Below, in pieces: positions 1 through 6,923 of a stretch of 6,977 nucleotides of DNA. The stretch's first letter is position 1. The number at the start of each line of letters is the position of its first letter. The stretch covers positions 1 to 6,977 of the forward strand of contig CALZHS010000153.1 in NCBI GenBank assembly GCA_945787265.1, written 5' to 3'. Source of the stretch: an uncultured Gammaproteobacteria bacterium. Its GTDB lineage: Bacteria > Pseudomonadota > Gammaproteobacteria > GCA-001735895. The translations under genes were made by a program, and so were the position numbers. The notes below the pieces were generated by a model. That model was not told the origin of the DNA. It did not search any database and saw only the letters and a program-made list of their open reading frames with translations.

Positions 1-1
1 C

Positions 2-1156
2 CTCGTCATGGGCATAGCGATAGCCTTCACCATAGCCCTGCTCCTCCATGAAACGGGTTGGCGCGTTGCGCAGCTGCATGGGCACCTCGAGACTGCCGGA
101 ATCACGCGCATCCTGCATCGCCTCGCTGTAGGCACTGTAAAGTGCGTTACTCTTGGCCGCACAGGCCAGGTAAACGATACCCTGCGCAATCGCGAGTTCA
201 CCCTCGGGACTGCCCAGGCGTTCAAATGTCTGCCAGCCGTTGAGACAAAGCTCTAGCCCGCGCGGATCAGCGATGCCGATATCTTCAACCGCCATGCGCA
301 CGACTCGCCGGGCGATATAGACCGGATCGCAACCACCATCAATCATGCGGCAGAACCAGTAAAGTGCGGCATCGGGGTCAGAGCCGCGCACCGATTTATG
401 CAGTGCGGATATCTGCTCGTAAAAGAGGTCGCCACCCTTGTCGAAGCGTCGTGGTCCCTGTTGCGCAATTTCAGCAACCAGCGCTGCGTCAATCTGGCTG
501 TCTTCGGCCAGGTCGCTGATGATTTCAAGATAGGTCAGGGCGCGACGCGCATCACCGTCGGCAACCCGCGCCAGCAGCGCGCAGGCCTCATCGTCGATAG
601 CGAGCCCGAGTTCGCCAAGCCCCTGTTCCCTGTCCTCGAGCGCACGGTGAACGACCTTTTCGATGTCTTCAGGCAGGATCGGTTTAAGCACGTAGGTTCG
701 AGTGCGCGAAAGCAGTGCATTATTCAACTCGAAGGAAGGGTTTTCGGTGGTTGCACCGACGAACAGGATCGTACCATCCTCGATGTAAGGCAGAAACGCG
801 TCCTGCTGCGCCTTGTTGAATCGATGCACTTCATCAATAAACAACACCGTGGGGCCCTGGAACTGTCGCGCCTGCTCAATCGCCTCGCGTATATCCTTAA
901 CCCCGGCAAGGACCGCGGACAAGGTGATAAATTGAGCATCGGAATACTCGGCTATGAGCCTGGCAATCGTGGTTTTACCGGTTCCGGGTGGCCCCCAGAA
1001 AATCATCGAGTGCAGCCGGTTGGACTCGATCGCCTGGCGCAATGGCTTGCCGGGAGCGAGCAAATGTGACTGGCCAAAGACCTGGTCAAGTTCGCGCGGA
1101 CGCATACGATCCGCAAGCGGATTGAATCCCTTTTCCGCGTTGAATAAATCAGTCAT
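2..1156 (-). CDS. rarA: Replication-associated recombination protein A (RarA/MgsA AAA+ ATPase), C-terminus cut by window edge
   Basis: RarA is a cytoplasmic AAA+ ATPase of the clamp-loader/RuvB-like group. It acts at stalled or damaged replication forks and interacts with single-strand-binding protein in E. coli. The 385 visible codons start at ATG 1156 (MTDLFN...). They show Walker A GPPGTGKT at residues 55-62, Walker B FIDEVHRF with D108/E109, the sensor-1 strand GATTENPSF at 134-142, an SRTR arginine-finger segment after it, and the sensor-2 motif GDARRAL at 201-207. The family motif EDIGIADP lies near 291-298. The E. coli protein is about 447 residues, so roughly the last 60 residues of the C-terminal oligomerisation region lie beyond the left edge. 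The start lies 24 bases after the lolA stop, with no strong Shine-Dalgarno, which suggests expression from the ftsK-lolA transcript. The MxDLF beginning is typical of the family and supports this start. Confidence 0.96.
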   Translation of the reverse strand, partial: MTDLFNAEKGFNPLADRMRPRELDQVFGQSHLLAPGKPLRQAIESNRLHSMIFWGPPGTGKTTIARLIAEYSDAQFITLSAVLAGVKDIREAIEQARQFQGPTVLFIDEVHRFNKAQQDAFLPYIEDGTILFVGATTENPSFELNNALLSRTRTYVLKPILPEDIEKVVHRALEDREQGLGELGLAIDDEACALLARVADGDARRALTYLEIISDLAEDSQIDAALVAEIAQQGPRRFDKGGDLFYEQISALHKSVRGSDPDAALYWFCRMIDGGCDPVYIARRVVRMAVEDIGIADPRGLELCLNGWQTFERLGSPEGELAIAQGIVYLACAAKSNALYSAYSEAMQDARDSGSLEVPMQLRNAPTRFMEEQGYGEGYRYAHDE

Positions 1157-1180
1157 GGCCGGCAGTGGAGCCGCTGCAAG

Positions 1181-1807
1181 CTAGCCGCCGACACCGTAGA
1201 CGTCAACGCCATCCGGAGGCACAAACTTGAACGTGGCCGGGTTGTGCACCACTCCCATGCGCAGATTATCAAACACGATCTGGGTGCTCTGTCCGAACTG
1301 GTCCTGCAACTCCATGGCTCGCACCTGGGCATCTTCAAGGCCGATAAAGATGCGCTGGTACTCGAGGTCACTGGCCAACGGCTCAAGCTCGATCCAGTAA
1401 AGGTATTTGCGTTGCCCGACTTCGCTGACCTTGAACTGTTGCGTGACGTCTGATTCTTTCATCAGGATCATGATCGGGGCATTCGAAATACTTTCATCCA
1501 TCGGCTTGACCGTGACCTGGTCGAGCTCTACGTCGTAAATCCAGAGTTCGCTACCGTCGGCGATGATGCGTTGCTCAAACGGCTCGGAATAAATCCATGC
1601 AAACTTGCCGGGCCGCTGCAGCGCCAGCGTGCCGCGGCTTTGCTGTACGACATTCTTGTCTTCATCGAGCAGCGTCTGCTTGAACTCGGCGCTCAGGTTA
1701 TCCATGTTCTTGAGTGCCGTCTTGAGGCGCTGCTCGGCATCGGCGGCCGCTGCGGGGAACGACAGGCTGCCGATCAGCCCGATGACTAATAGTGGCAGGA
1801 GTTTCAT
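1181..1807 (-). CDS. lolA: Outer-membrane lipoprotein carrier protein LolA
   Basis: LolA is the periplasmic chaperone that takes lipoproteins released by the LolCDE transporter and hands them to LolB at the outer membrane. The 208-residue product matches the usual length (about 203). It opens with a Sec signal peptide: MK, then a hydrophobic stretch, then an Ala-rich end with a likely signal peptidase I site after A22 (AAA before DAEQ). The mature part has the LolA landmarks: an N-terminal helix with FKQTL near 42-46, the LQRPGKFAW strand with the conserved Arg-Pro at 65-66, DGSELWIYD near 84-92, and the closing FVPPDGVDVYG at 195-205. The start follows the ftsK stop after only 2 bases and has a poor Shine-Dalgarno, so translation is probably coupled to ftsK. 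No truncation or unusual residue is seen. Confidence 0.96.
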   Translation of the reverse strand: MKLLPLLVIGLIGSLSFPAAAADAEQRLKTALKNMDNLSAEFKQTLLDEDKNVVQQSRGTLALQRPGKFAWIYSEPFEQRIIADGSELWIYDVELDQVTVKPMDESISNAPIMILMKESDVTQQFKVSEVGQRKYLYWIELEPLASDLEYQRIFIGLEDAQVRAMELQDQFGQSTQIVFDNLRMGVVHNPATFKFVPPDGVDVYGVGG

Positions 1808-1809
1808 TT

Positions 1810-4137
1810 TCAGTCTGCCGGCGGCGGGGGCGCCAGAACTTCGCGGCTGCCGTTCGATTGCACCATCGACACGACGCCGGAAGCTTCCATCTCTTCGATC
1901 ATGCGCGCGGCCCGGTTGTAACCGATCTTCAGACGCCGCTGTACATAGGAAATTGATGCCTTGCGTGTTTCGGTAACCACTGCAACCGCCTCGTCATAAA
2001 GTGGATCCGCTTCTTCACCGTTGGAATCGCGGGGCGCTTCTCCCGGCAATATCGCCGCACTTGATTCTTCAAGGACATCGGGAATGTAGTTTGGTTCACC
2101 CGATTTCTTGATCTCGTTGATAACCGCATGCACTTCGTGGTCGTCAACAAATGCGCCGTGAACGCGTTCCGGCACACTGGTGCCGGGCGGCAGGTAAAGC
2201 ATATCACCGTGGCCGAGCAGGGTTTCCGCACCCATTTGATCGAGTATGGTGCGCGAGTCTATCTTGGACGATACCTGGAACGCGATACGAGTCGGAATGT
2301 TCGACTTGATCAGCCCGGTAATAACATCCACCGAGGGACGCTGGGTCGCGAGCAACAGGTGTATGCCCGAGGCACGCGCTTTCTGGGCGAGTCGCGCAAT
2401 CAGCTCCTCGACCTTTTTACCCACGACCATGATCATGTCGGCAAATTCATCGACCACGACCACGATATACGGCAGGGTTTCGAGGTCTTCGGGCTTAGCA
2501 TCGGGATCGAGCAACAGTTCCTTTTTGTCGAATAACGGGTCCTCGATCGGTTTACCCGCGGCAGCGGCCTCGCGGATCTTGCGGTTGTAGCCTGCAATAT
2601 TGCGAACCCCGAGTGCCGCCATCAGGCGGTAACGCCGCTCCATTTCCGCGACGCACCAGCGCAGTGCGTTCGCCGCCTCCTTCATGTCGGTTACCACCGG
2701 CGCAATCAGGTGCGGAATACCTTCGTAGATATTGAGCTCGAGCATTTTCGGATCGATCAGGATCATGCGCACGTCTTCCGGTGTCGCCTTGAACAGAATG
2801 CTGAGCAGCATGGCGTTGATAGCAACCGACTTACCGGAGCCGGTGGTACCGGCAACCAGCAGGTGCGGCATCTTGGAGAGGTCGGCAACCACTGCTTCGC
2901 CACTGATGTCTTTACCGAGGGCGAGCGTCAACGGCGAGGCCGCCTGGTCGAAACTCTTGGACTGGATGATTTCGCTCAGCGCGACCAGTTCACGATTCTC
3001 GTTGGGTATTTCAAGACCCATCACCGATTTGCCCGGAATGATTTCAACGACTCGAACCGCGATCACCGACAGCGCGCGCGCCAGGTCCTTGGAAAGATTC
3101 GAAATCTGGCTAACCTTGACGCCCGGTGCAGGCAGGATTTCAAAGCGCGTGATGACTGGACCCGGATGCACCGATTCGACCTCGATCTCGATCCCGAAAT
3201 CGAGCAGCTTTAATTCGAGCTGTTGCGACATCGCCTCGAGCGCCGACTTGGAGTAGCCGGCAACCTTGGGCTTCGGCTTGTCGAGTAGCGCCAGCGGTGG
3301 AATCGTGCTTCCGCCCTTGCCGGTGGGCTTGAACAGGGGGATCTGCTTTTCCTTCTCGACCCGGACACTCGGTTCGATCTGCTCGACGACGGGCTCGATT
3401 TTTACCGGTTTGCGCTTTTCGAGTTTGCGCTGCTGTACCTGGAACACCTGCTCGCGCTCGCTGCGGTTACGATTGCCCTCGAACCGGTCGCGCATCATGT
3501 AGTAGCGATCGAGGAGCTTGTCTAACAACAGCAGCGTGTACCTGCCGATATTATCAACCACGGCCAGCCACGACAGCCCGGTAAACAGGGTCAACCCGGC
3601 CAGAAACAACGCCAGGTGCATGACCGTGGCGCCGACAAAACCCAGGCCCTGGGAAAAATAGTTGCCGGTGATCTGCCCGAGGATGCCACCCGAATCGAGC
3701 GGCATCGCACCCGGTTCCACGGAAAAATGAAGGCTCGACAACGCGCAGCCCGATATTAACGTGAGCACGAAGCCACTCCAGCGAATAACCAGCAACTGGT
3801 AGCGATCCTCGGGGCTCAAATCGCGCATTCTGACCAGGATTATGCCGTTGTAAATCAGCATGATGGGCAGCAGGAAAGCGAGGAAACCGAACAGGTAAAA
3901 GGTTAGGTCCGCAATCCAGGCACCGGCGGCGCCACCGAAGTTGCTGATTTCGCTATTCGTGCCGCTGTGCGACCAGGAGGGATCCAGCACGTCGTAACTG
4001 AACATCGCGACCAGGAAGTAAGCCGCGAGTGCGAACGACAGCAGCATGCCCGCTTCGCGCAGGCGTTGATTAACCTGGCCAAACATGAGCCTGGCATCCT
4101 GTTGATCGGAACGTGGTTTATGTCTTGCTTGCGCCAA
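1810..4137 (-). CDS. ftsK: DNA translocase FtsK (short-linker form)
   Basis: FtsK is a septum-anchored hexameric DNA pump that clears and aligns chromosome termini and activates XerCD at dif. The 775-residue product has an N-terminal membrane domain with hydrophobic helices near 30-48, 76-102, 112-134 and 163-195. The DPSWS motif after the first helix is characteristic. A basic/acidic linker spans about 210-290. The motor follows: Walker A GTTGSGKS at 430-437, Walker B VVVVDEFAD with D563/E564, and LLLATQRPS at 594-602. A C-terminal winged helix (gamma, about 708-770) carries RKASISYVQRR and IGYNRAARMIEEME, the KOPS-reading part in characterised homologues. The linker is far shorter than in E. 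coli (1329 residues), but the length resembles Pseudomonas FtsK. The longest frame begins with TTG at 4137, preceded by AGGA 11 bases upstream. An in-frame ATG at 4086 (residue 18), with AGGA 10 bases upstream, is an equally credible start. The gene heads the ftsK-lolA-rarA run. Confidence 0.97.
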   Translation of the reverse strand: MAQARHKPRSDQQDARLMFGQVNQRLREAGMLLSFALAAYFLVAMFSYDVLDPSWSHSGTNSEISNFGGAAGAWIADLTFYLFGFLAFLLPIMLIYNGIILVRMRDLSPEDRYQLLVIRWSGFVLTLISGCALSSLHFSVEPGAMPLDSGGILGQITGNYFSQGLGFVGATVMHLALFLAGLTLFTGLSWLAVVDNIGRYTLLLLDKLLDRYYMMRDRFEGNRNRSEREQVFQVQQRKLEKRKPVKIEPVVEQIEPSVRVEKEKQIPLFKPTGKGGSTIPPLALLDKPKPKVAGYSKSALEAMSQQLELKLLDFGIEIEVESVHPGPVITRFEILPAPGVKVSQISNLSKDLARALSVIAVRVVEIIPGKSVMGLEIPNENRELVALSEIIQSKSFDQAASPLTLALGKDISGEAVVADLSKMPHLLVAGTTGSGKSVAINAMLLSILFKATPEDVRMILIDPKMLELNIYEGIPHLIAPVVTDMKEAANALRWCVAEMERRYRLMAALGVRNIAGYNRKIREAAAAGKPIEDPLFDKKELLLDPDAKPEDLETLPYIVVVVDEFADMIMVVGKKVEELIARLAQKARASGIHLLLATQRPSVDVITGLIKSNIPTRIAFQVSSKIDSRTILDQMGAETLLGHGDMLYLPPGTSVPERVHGAFVDDHEVHAVINEIKKSGEPNYIPDVLEESSAAILPGEAPRDSNGEEADPLYDEAVAVVTETRKASISYVQRRLKIGYNRAARMIEEMEASGVVSMVQSNGSREVLAPPPPAD

Positions 4138-4301
4138 TTTGATTGATGTCCTGCATAAAGCGGGCTATTTTACATGATCAACTCGTGCGGGAACCAGAAT
4201 TAATCCCATTGAAATTACCTACCCAATCGCCATATAGTCATTTGCAATTTTTGCCATTACTATTGGCGTCTTTTCAAGCCTGTTCATTCTGAGAGCATTT
4301 G
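4138..4301. promoter_or_regulatory. Divergent control region between ftsK and trxB
   Basis: This 164-base gap contains no plausible gene and must hold the promoters for both directions. The rightward promoter is described separately. For ftsK, the only clear -10-like hexamer on the minus strand is TAAAAT (complement of 4167-4172), about 30 bases before the TTG start. Its best-spaced partner, TGGTTC (complement of 4191-4196, 18-base spacer), is a poor -35, so the leftward promoter is weak or needs an activator. In E. coli the regulator gene lrp lies between trxB and ftsK; here the two genes face each other with nothing between. I see no clear operator palindrome. Confidence 0.6.
4209..4238 (+). 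promoter_or_regulatory. Probable sigma-70 promoter for trxB
   Basis: TTGAAA at 4209-4214 and TATAGT at 4233-4238 are separated by 18 bases. These hexamers are close to the -35 and -10 consensus (TTGACA, TATAAT), with an acceptable spacer. Transcription would begin near 4245, giving a leader of nearly 60 bases before the trxB ATG at 4302. The call rests on hexamer match and position only. Confidence 0.55.
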
Positions 4302-5261
4302 ATGTCCAATCCCACGCATCGCCGGGTTATTATCCTCGGTTCCGGTCCGGCCGGATACACGGCAGCGATTTACGCTGCGCGCGCCAACCTGAATCCCACC
4401 GTCATTACCGGGGTTGAGGCCGGCGGTCAGCTAATGACGACTACCGACGTCGACAACTGGCCCGGCGATGTCGAAGGCCTGACCGGTCCGGTGTTGATGC
4501 AGCGCATGCAGCAACACGCCGAACGCTTCAATACTGAAATCATTTTCGACCATGTCAACGAGGTGTTTCTGCAGGAGTCGCCGAAGCGCCTTGTCGGTGA
4601 CAGCGGAAGCTACACTTGCGACGCATTGATCATCGCTACCGGTGCCAGCGCGATGTACCTGGGCGAACCCTCCGAGGAAAAATTTCTCGGTAAAGGCGTA
4701 TCGGCCTGCGCGACCTGTGACGGATTCTTTTTCCGGGGGCAAAAAGTTGCAGTGATCGGTGGCGGCAATACCGCCGTCGAAGAAGCGCTTTATCTGTCTA
4801 ACATCGCGGCCGAGGTCACGCTGGTCCACCGCAGAGATGCCCTGCGTGCGGAGAAAATTCTGCAGGATAAACTATTCGAAAAGGCCAAGAATGGCAACGT
4901 CAATCTGGAGTGGTTCAACGTATTCGATGAAGCACTGGGTGATGAATCCGGCATTACCGGGTTGCGAATCCGTAACGTAAAGGACGACAGCACGCGCGAA
5001 CTTGACCTGACTGGCATCTTTATCGCCATAGGTCACAAACCCAATACCGATATTTTTTCCGGTCAGCTCGACATGAAGGGCGGCTATATCACGGTCCACG
5101 GCGGCGCCGACGGCAATGCCACCGCGACCAGCATCGAAGGCGTATTTGCCGCGGGTGACGTCATGGATCATGTTTATCGACAGGCGGTTACCTCGGCAGG
5201 TAGCGGCTGCATGGCAGCACTCGATGCCGAAAAGTATCTCGATGCCAAGGAACTCGAGTAA
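4302..5261 (+). CDS. trxB: Thioredoxin-disulfide reductase (NADPH)
   Basis: TrxB is a cytoplasmic homodimeric flavoenzyme that moves electrons from NADPH through FAD and a redox disulfide to oxidised thioredoxin. The 319-residue product matches the E. coli length (321). The FAD-binding dinucleotide fold has GSGPAG at 13-18, and the redox-active CATC is at 136-139, followed by DGFFFRGQ. The NADPH-binding GGGNTA is at 153-158 with HRR at 176-178 for the NADP phosphate. The C-terminal FAD motif FAAGDV covers 282-287, with the YRQAVTSAGSGC segment after it. The start is ATG 4302, with a GAGAG ribosome-binding sequence six bases upstream (4291-4295). The TTG immediately before (4299) would add one residue and is less likely. 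The stop TAA (5259-5261) overlaps the next ATG as TAATG, and the downstream FemAB-like frame begins inside the trxB end, so the two are probably co-transcribed. Confidence 0.98.
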   Translation: MSNPTHRRVIILGSGPAGYTAAIYAARANLNPTVITGVEAGGQLMTTTDVDNWPGDVEGLTGPVLMQRMQQHAERFNTEIIFDHVNEVFLQESPKRLVGDSGSYTCDALIIATGASAMYLGEPSEEKFLGKGVSACATCDGFFFRGQKVAVIGGGNTAVEEALYLSNIAAEVTLVHRRDALRAEKILQDKLFEKAKNGNVNLEWFNVFDEALGDESGITGLRIRNVKDDSTRELDLTGIFIAIGHKPNTDIFSGQLDMKGGYITVHGGADGNATATSIEGVFAAGDVMDHVYRQAVTSAGSGCMAALDAEKYLDAKELE

Positions 5262-6198
5262 TGCCGAGCTGCGCGTCAGCATCACTCACTCCCTGGGTGA
5301 AGTAAGCGCGAGCGACTGGGACGCGCTGGGCGACAACAGTTATCCCTTCACGCAACACCACGCCTGGGTCAATGCCTACCAGCGCAGTGGAATCGATTAC
5401 TATCCAAAGCTTGTCTCGGCGATCCCGTATACACCGGCGACGGGCGAACGCTTCCTGATAAACCTCGAACAGGTCTCCGACCCGGATACGCAGCGGCTGC
5501 TGTGCGAACTCCTGTGCCAGGCTATCCAGGGATTTTGTCAGGATCAGAAACTGAGCTCCTGGCATATCCTGTTTGCCGAGAAGGAAATTCTGGATTCCCT
5601 TGCCGGGTGCGCGATCATGCAGCGCAGCGACGTTCAGTTCCACTGGCAAAACAGGGGCTACGGCGAGTTCGACGATTTTCTATCTGATTTGAGGCCAGGC
5701 GGCAGTATCGACGCGCGCGAGTGGCAACAGATTCATAACCTGTATGCCGGTATTTACCGACGTAAATACGGCACCGCCACGTTGACGCCGGATTTCTTTC
5801 AGCACCTGGGAGAGCAAATGCCCGACCAGGTGCTCGCTTCGATAACCCGTGACCAGGGGCAGATTGTCGCCGCTTCCCTGTTTTTCCGCAGCAACACGCA
5901 TCTTTATGGACGCGTATGGGGTTGCGATCAATACTTTCGCCACCTGCATTTCGAATGCTGCTACTACCAGGGCATCGACTACTGTATTGCCGAAAAGCTG
6001 CAGTGCTTTGATCCGGGCGCGCAGGGCGAACACAAGCTGGCCAGGGGGTTCCTGCCAACCACGACCTGGTCGGGACACTGGATTGCACATCCACAGTTTC
6101 GCGAGGCGATCGAACAGTTTTTACGCCAGGAGCGGCGCTACATCGACAGCTACCGCAAGGATTTGCTGGATCACTCCCCTTTCAAATCGACAGCCTAG
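5242..6198 (+). CDS. FemAB-like / GNAT-fold protein (PF04339, formerly DUF482), probably internally shortened
   Basis: This 318-residue soluble protein belongs to the uncharacterised COG3146/PF04339 group, annotated as FemAB-like or GNAT N-acetyltransferase; its substrate is unknown. Recognition rests on family landmarks in order: SASDWDAL at 22-29, YYPKL at 53-57, PYTPATG at 62-68, FHWQNRGY at 133-140, FDDFL at 143-147, LHFECCYYQGIDY at 235-247, GAQGEHKLARGF at 259-270, HWIA at 279-282 and the terminal HSPFK at 311-315. From memory, family members are about 370-400 residues. Two blocks appear absent here: one between PFTQH (35-39) and AWVNAY (41-46), and one at about 149-156, where relatives carry a basic SRKRKxxRRER-type segment. 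The only in-frame starts are ATG 5242 (weak GAAAAG seven bases upstream) or ATG 5224, both inside trxB. A better-placed ATG at 5261 is out of frame. Membership is fairly sure; full function of this copy is not. Confidence 0.85.
   Translation: MPRNSSNAELRVSITHSLGEVSASDWDALGDNSYPFTQHHAWVNAYQRSGIDYYPKLVSAIPYTPATGERFLINLEQVSDPDTQRLLCELLCQAIQGFCQDQKLSSWHILFAEKEILDSLAGCAIMQRSDVQFHWQNRGYGEFDDFLSDLRPGGSIDAREWQQIHNLYAGIYRRKYGTATLTPDFFQHLGEQMPDQVLASITRDQGQIVAASLFFRSNTHLYGRVWGCDQYFRHLHFECCYYQGIDYCIAEKLQCFDPGAQGEHKLARGFLPTTTWSGHWIAHPQFREAIEQFLRQERRYIDSYRKDLLDHSPFKSTA
5247..5305 (+). promoter_or_regulatory. Strong Shine-Dalgarno and TAATG start leading into a 14-codon out-of-frame reading frame
   Basis: AAGGA at 5247-5251 is followed after nine bases by ATG 5261, which overlaps the trxB stop as TAATG. 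This is the classic layout for a translationally coupled next gene. Translation from it, however, runs only 14 codons to TAA at 5303-5305. It is one frame away from the FemAB-like protein, whose family-typical N-terminus (ELRVSITHSLGEV) begins in the other frame just five bases after this ATG begins. It is either the relic of the true start after a one-base loss, a sequencing error, or a short coupling peptide. I favour the first two. Confidence 0.5.
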
Positions 6199-6242
6199 TT
6201 ATATTTAACTTTAATTATATTATATAACTTATTGATATATTT
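6199..6242. promoter_or_regulatory. Extremely AT-rich spacer upstream of aat, possible promoter
   Basis: Of 44 bases, 41 are A or T (the exceptions are at 6209, 6228 and 6234), against GC-rich genes on both sides. It contains a perfect small palindrome, TTATAT-T-ATATAA, at 6215-6227. TATAAC at 6223-6228 resembles a -10 element, but no good -35 is spaced from it. No Shine-Dalgarno precedes the aat ATG at 6243. The stretch plausibly supplies a separate promoter, or an unstructured AU-rich leader that helps ribosome entry. This is inference from composition. Confidence 0.4.
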
Positions 6243-6887
6243 ATGATTCCCTGGTTAGAGCCAACGGCAAATCCACATTTTCCCGACACCGCCTCGGCGC
6301 TCGTGGAACCGGCTGGATTACTGGCTGCCGGCGGCAGGCTCGACGTCGAGTGGCTGCTGGTTGCGTATCGACAGGGGATCTTTCCCTGGTTCAGCGAGAA
6401 TGAACCCATCCTGTGGTGGTGCCCTGCGCCGCGCACGGTTCTTTATCCGAACCGTTTTTATCAAAGTAAAAGCCTGCAGAAACTAGCCCGTCAACAGCGC
6501 TACCGAATAACCGTCGACCAGGACTTCGAAGCCGTTATCGAAGCCTGTGCGGGAGACCGCAAAGGCCAGAGCGGTACCTGGATCAACTCGCAAGTCATCG
6601 ACGCCTATATCGATATGCATGAGGCCGGTTTTGCCCACTCGATCGAGTGTCGCCATGGCGACGAGCTTGTCGGGGGTCTCTACGGTATCGCCCTCGGTCG
6701 GGTATTTTTTGGCGAATCCATGTTCAGCCACGTGGCCAATGCGTCCAAGCTTTGCCTGAAGTACCTGGTTGATTCGGAAGACTACGAAATGATTGACTGC
6801 CAGCTGCCAACCGGGCATTTACATTCACTGGGCGCAATCGAAATCAGTCGCGAGGAATTCGAATCGGCCTTGAATCGATGGATCTAA
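6243..6887 (+). CDS. aat: Leucyl/phenylalanyl-tRNA--protein transferase
   Basis: Aat moves Leu or Phe from its aminoacyl-tRNA to the N-terminal Lys or Arg of proteins, making N-degrons that ClpS delivers to ClpAP in the cytoplasm. The 214-residue product is slightly shorter than in E. coli (234). Signature segments are EPAGLLAAGG at 22-31, AYRQGIFPWFS at 41-51, ILWWCPAPR at 56-64, GTWI at 111-114, AHSIE at 131-135, ELVGGLYG at 141-148, GRVFFGESMFS at 152-162, ASK at 167-169, IDCQ at 184-187 and HLHSLGA at 192-198. The helix between ASK and IDCQ is 14 residues instead of the 17 I recall in E. coli, a small in-frame shortening. ATG 6243 is the sensible start since it gives the usual short N-terminus, but no Shine-Dalgarno is visible. 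It lies 44 bases after the FemAB-like gene in the same direction. Confidence 0.97.
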   Translation: MIPWLEPTANPHFPDTASALVEPAGLLAAGGRLDVEWLLVAYRQGIFPWFSENEPILWWCPAPRTVLYPNRFYQSKSLQKLARQQRYRITVDQDFEAVIEACAGDRKGQSGTWINSQVIDAYIDMHEAGFAHSIECRHGDELVGGLYGIALGRVFFGESMFSHVANASKLCLKYLVDSEDYEMIDCQLPTGHLHSLGAIEISREEFESALNRWI

Positions 6888-6923
6888 CCCGTCGGTTTAT
6901 ACCCGGATTTTCCAGCAGGCTCG

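Noticed and set aside
398..1069. A 223-codon plus-strand open frame over rarA
   Set aside because: The minus strand encodes an unmistakable RarA with Walker A, Walker B and sensor motifs in order. The plus-strand translation resembles nothing and has no start signal or context.
2710..3256. Long open frames on the plus strand opposite ftsK (2710-3213 and 2732-3256)
   Set aside because: They lie fully antisense to the conserved FtsK motor, have no recognisable motifs, and are expected from GC-rich codon bias on the opposite strand.
4299..4301. TTG one codon upstream as the trxB start
   Set aside because: ATG 4302 directly follows and is better spaced from GAGAG; TTG would add only one residue.
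4872..5285. Minus-strand open frame opposite the trxB 3' half
   Set aside because: It is antisense to the conserved NADPH- and FAD-binding segments of TrxB, with no domain or ribosome site.
6215..6227. TTATAT-T-ATATAA palindrome as a defined regulator operator
   Set aside because: Short perfect palindromes arise easily in sequence that is almost all A/T, so it is noted within the spacer but not called an operator.
6888..6923. Possible shared terminator between convergent aat and the RidA-family gene
   Set aside because: Only tiny inverted matches such as CCG-T-CGG are present; there is no stem of useful length followed by a T run on either strand.
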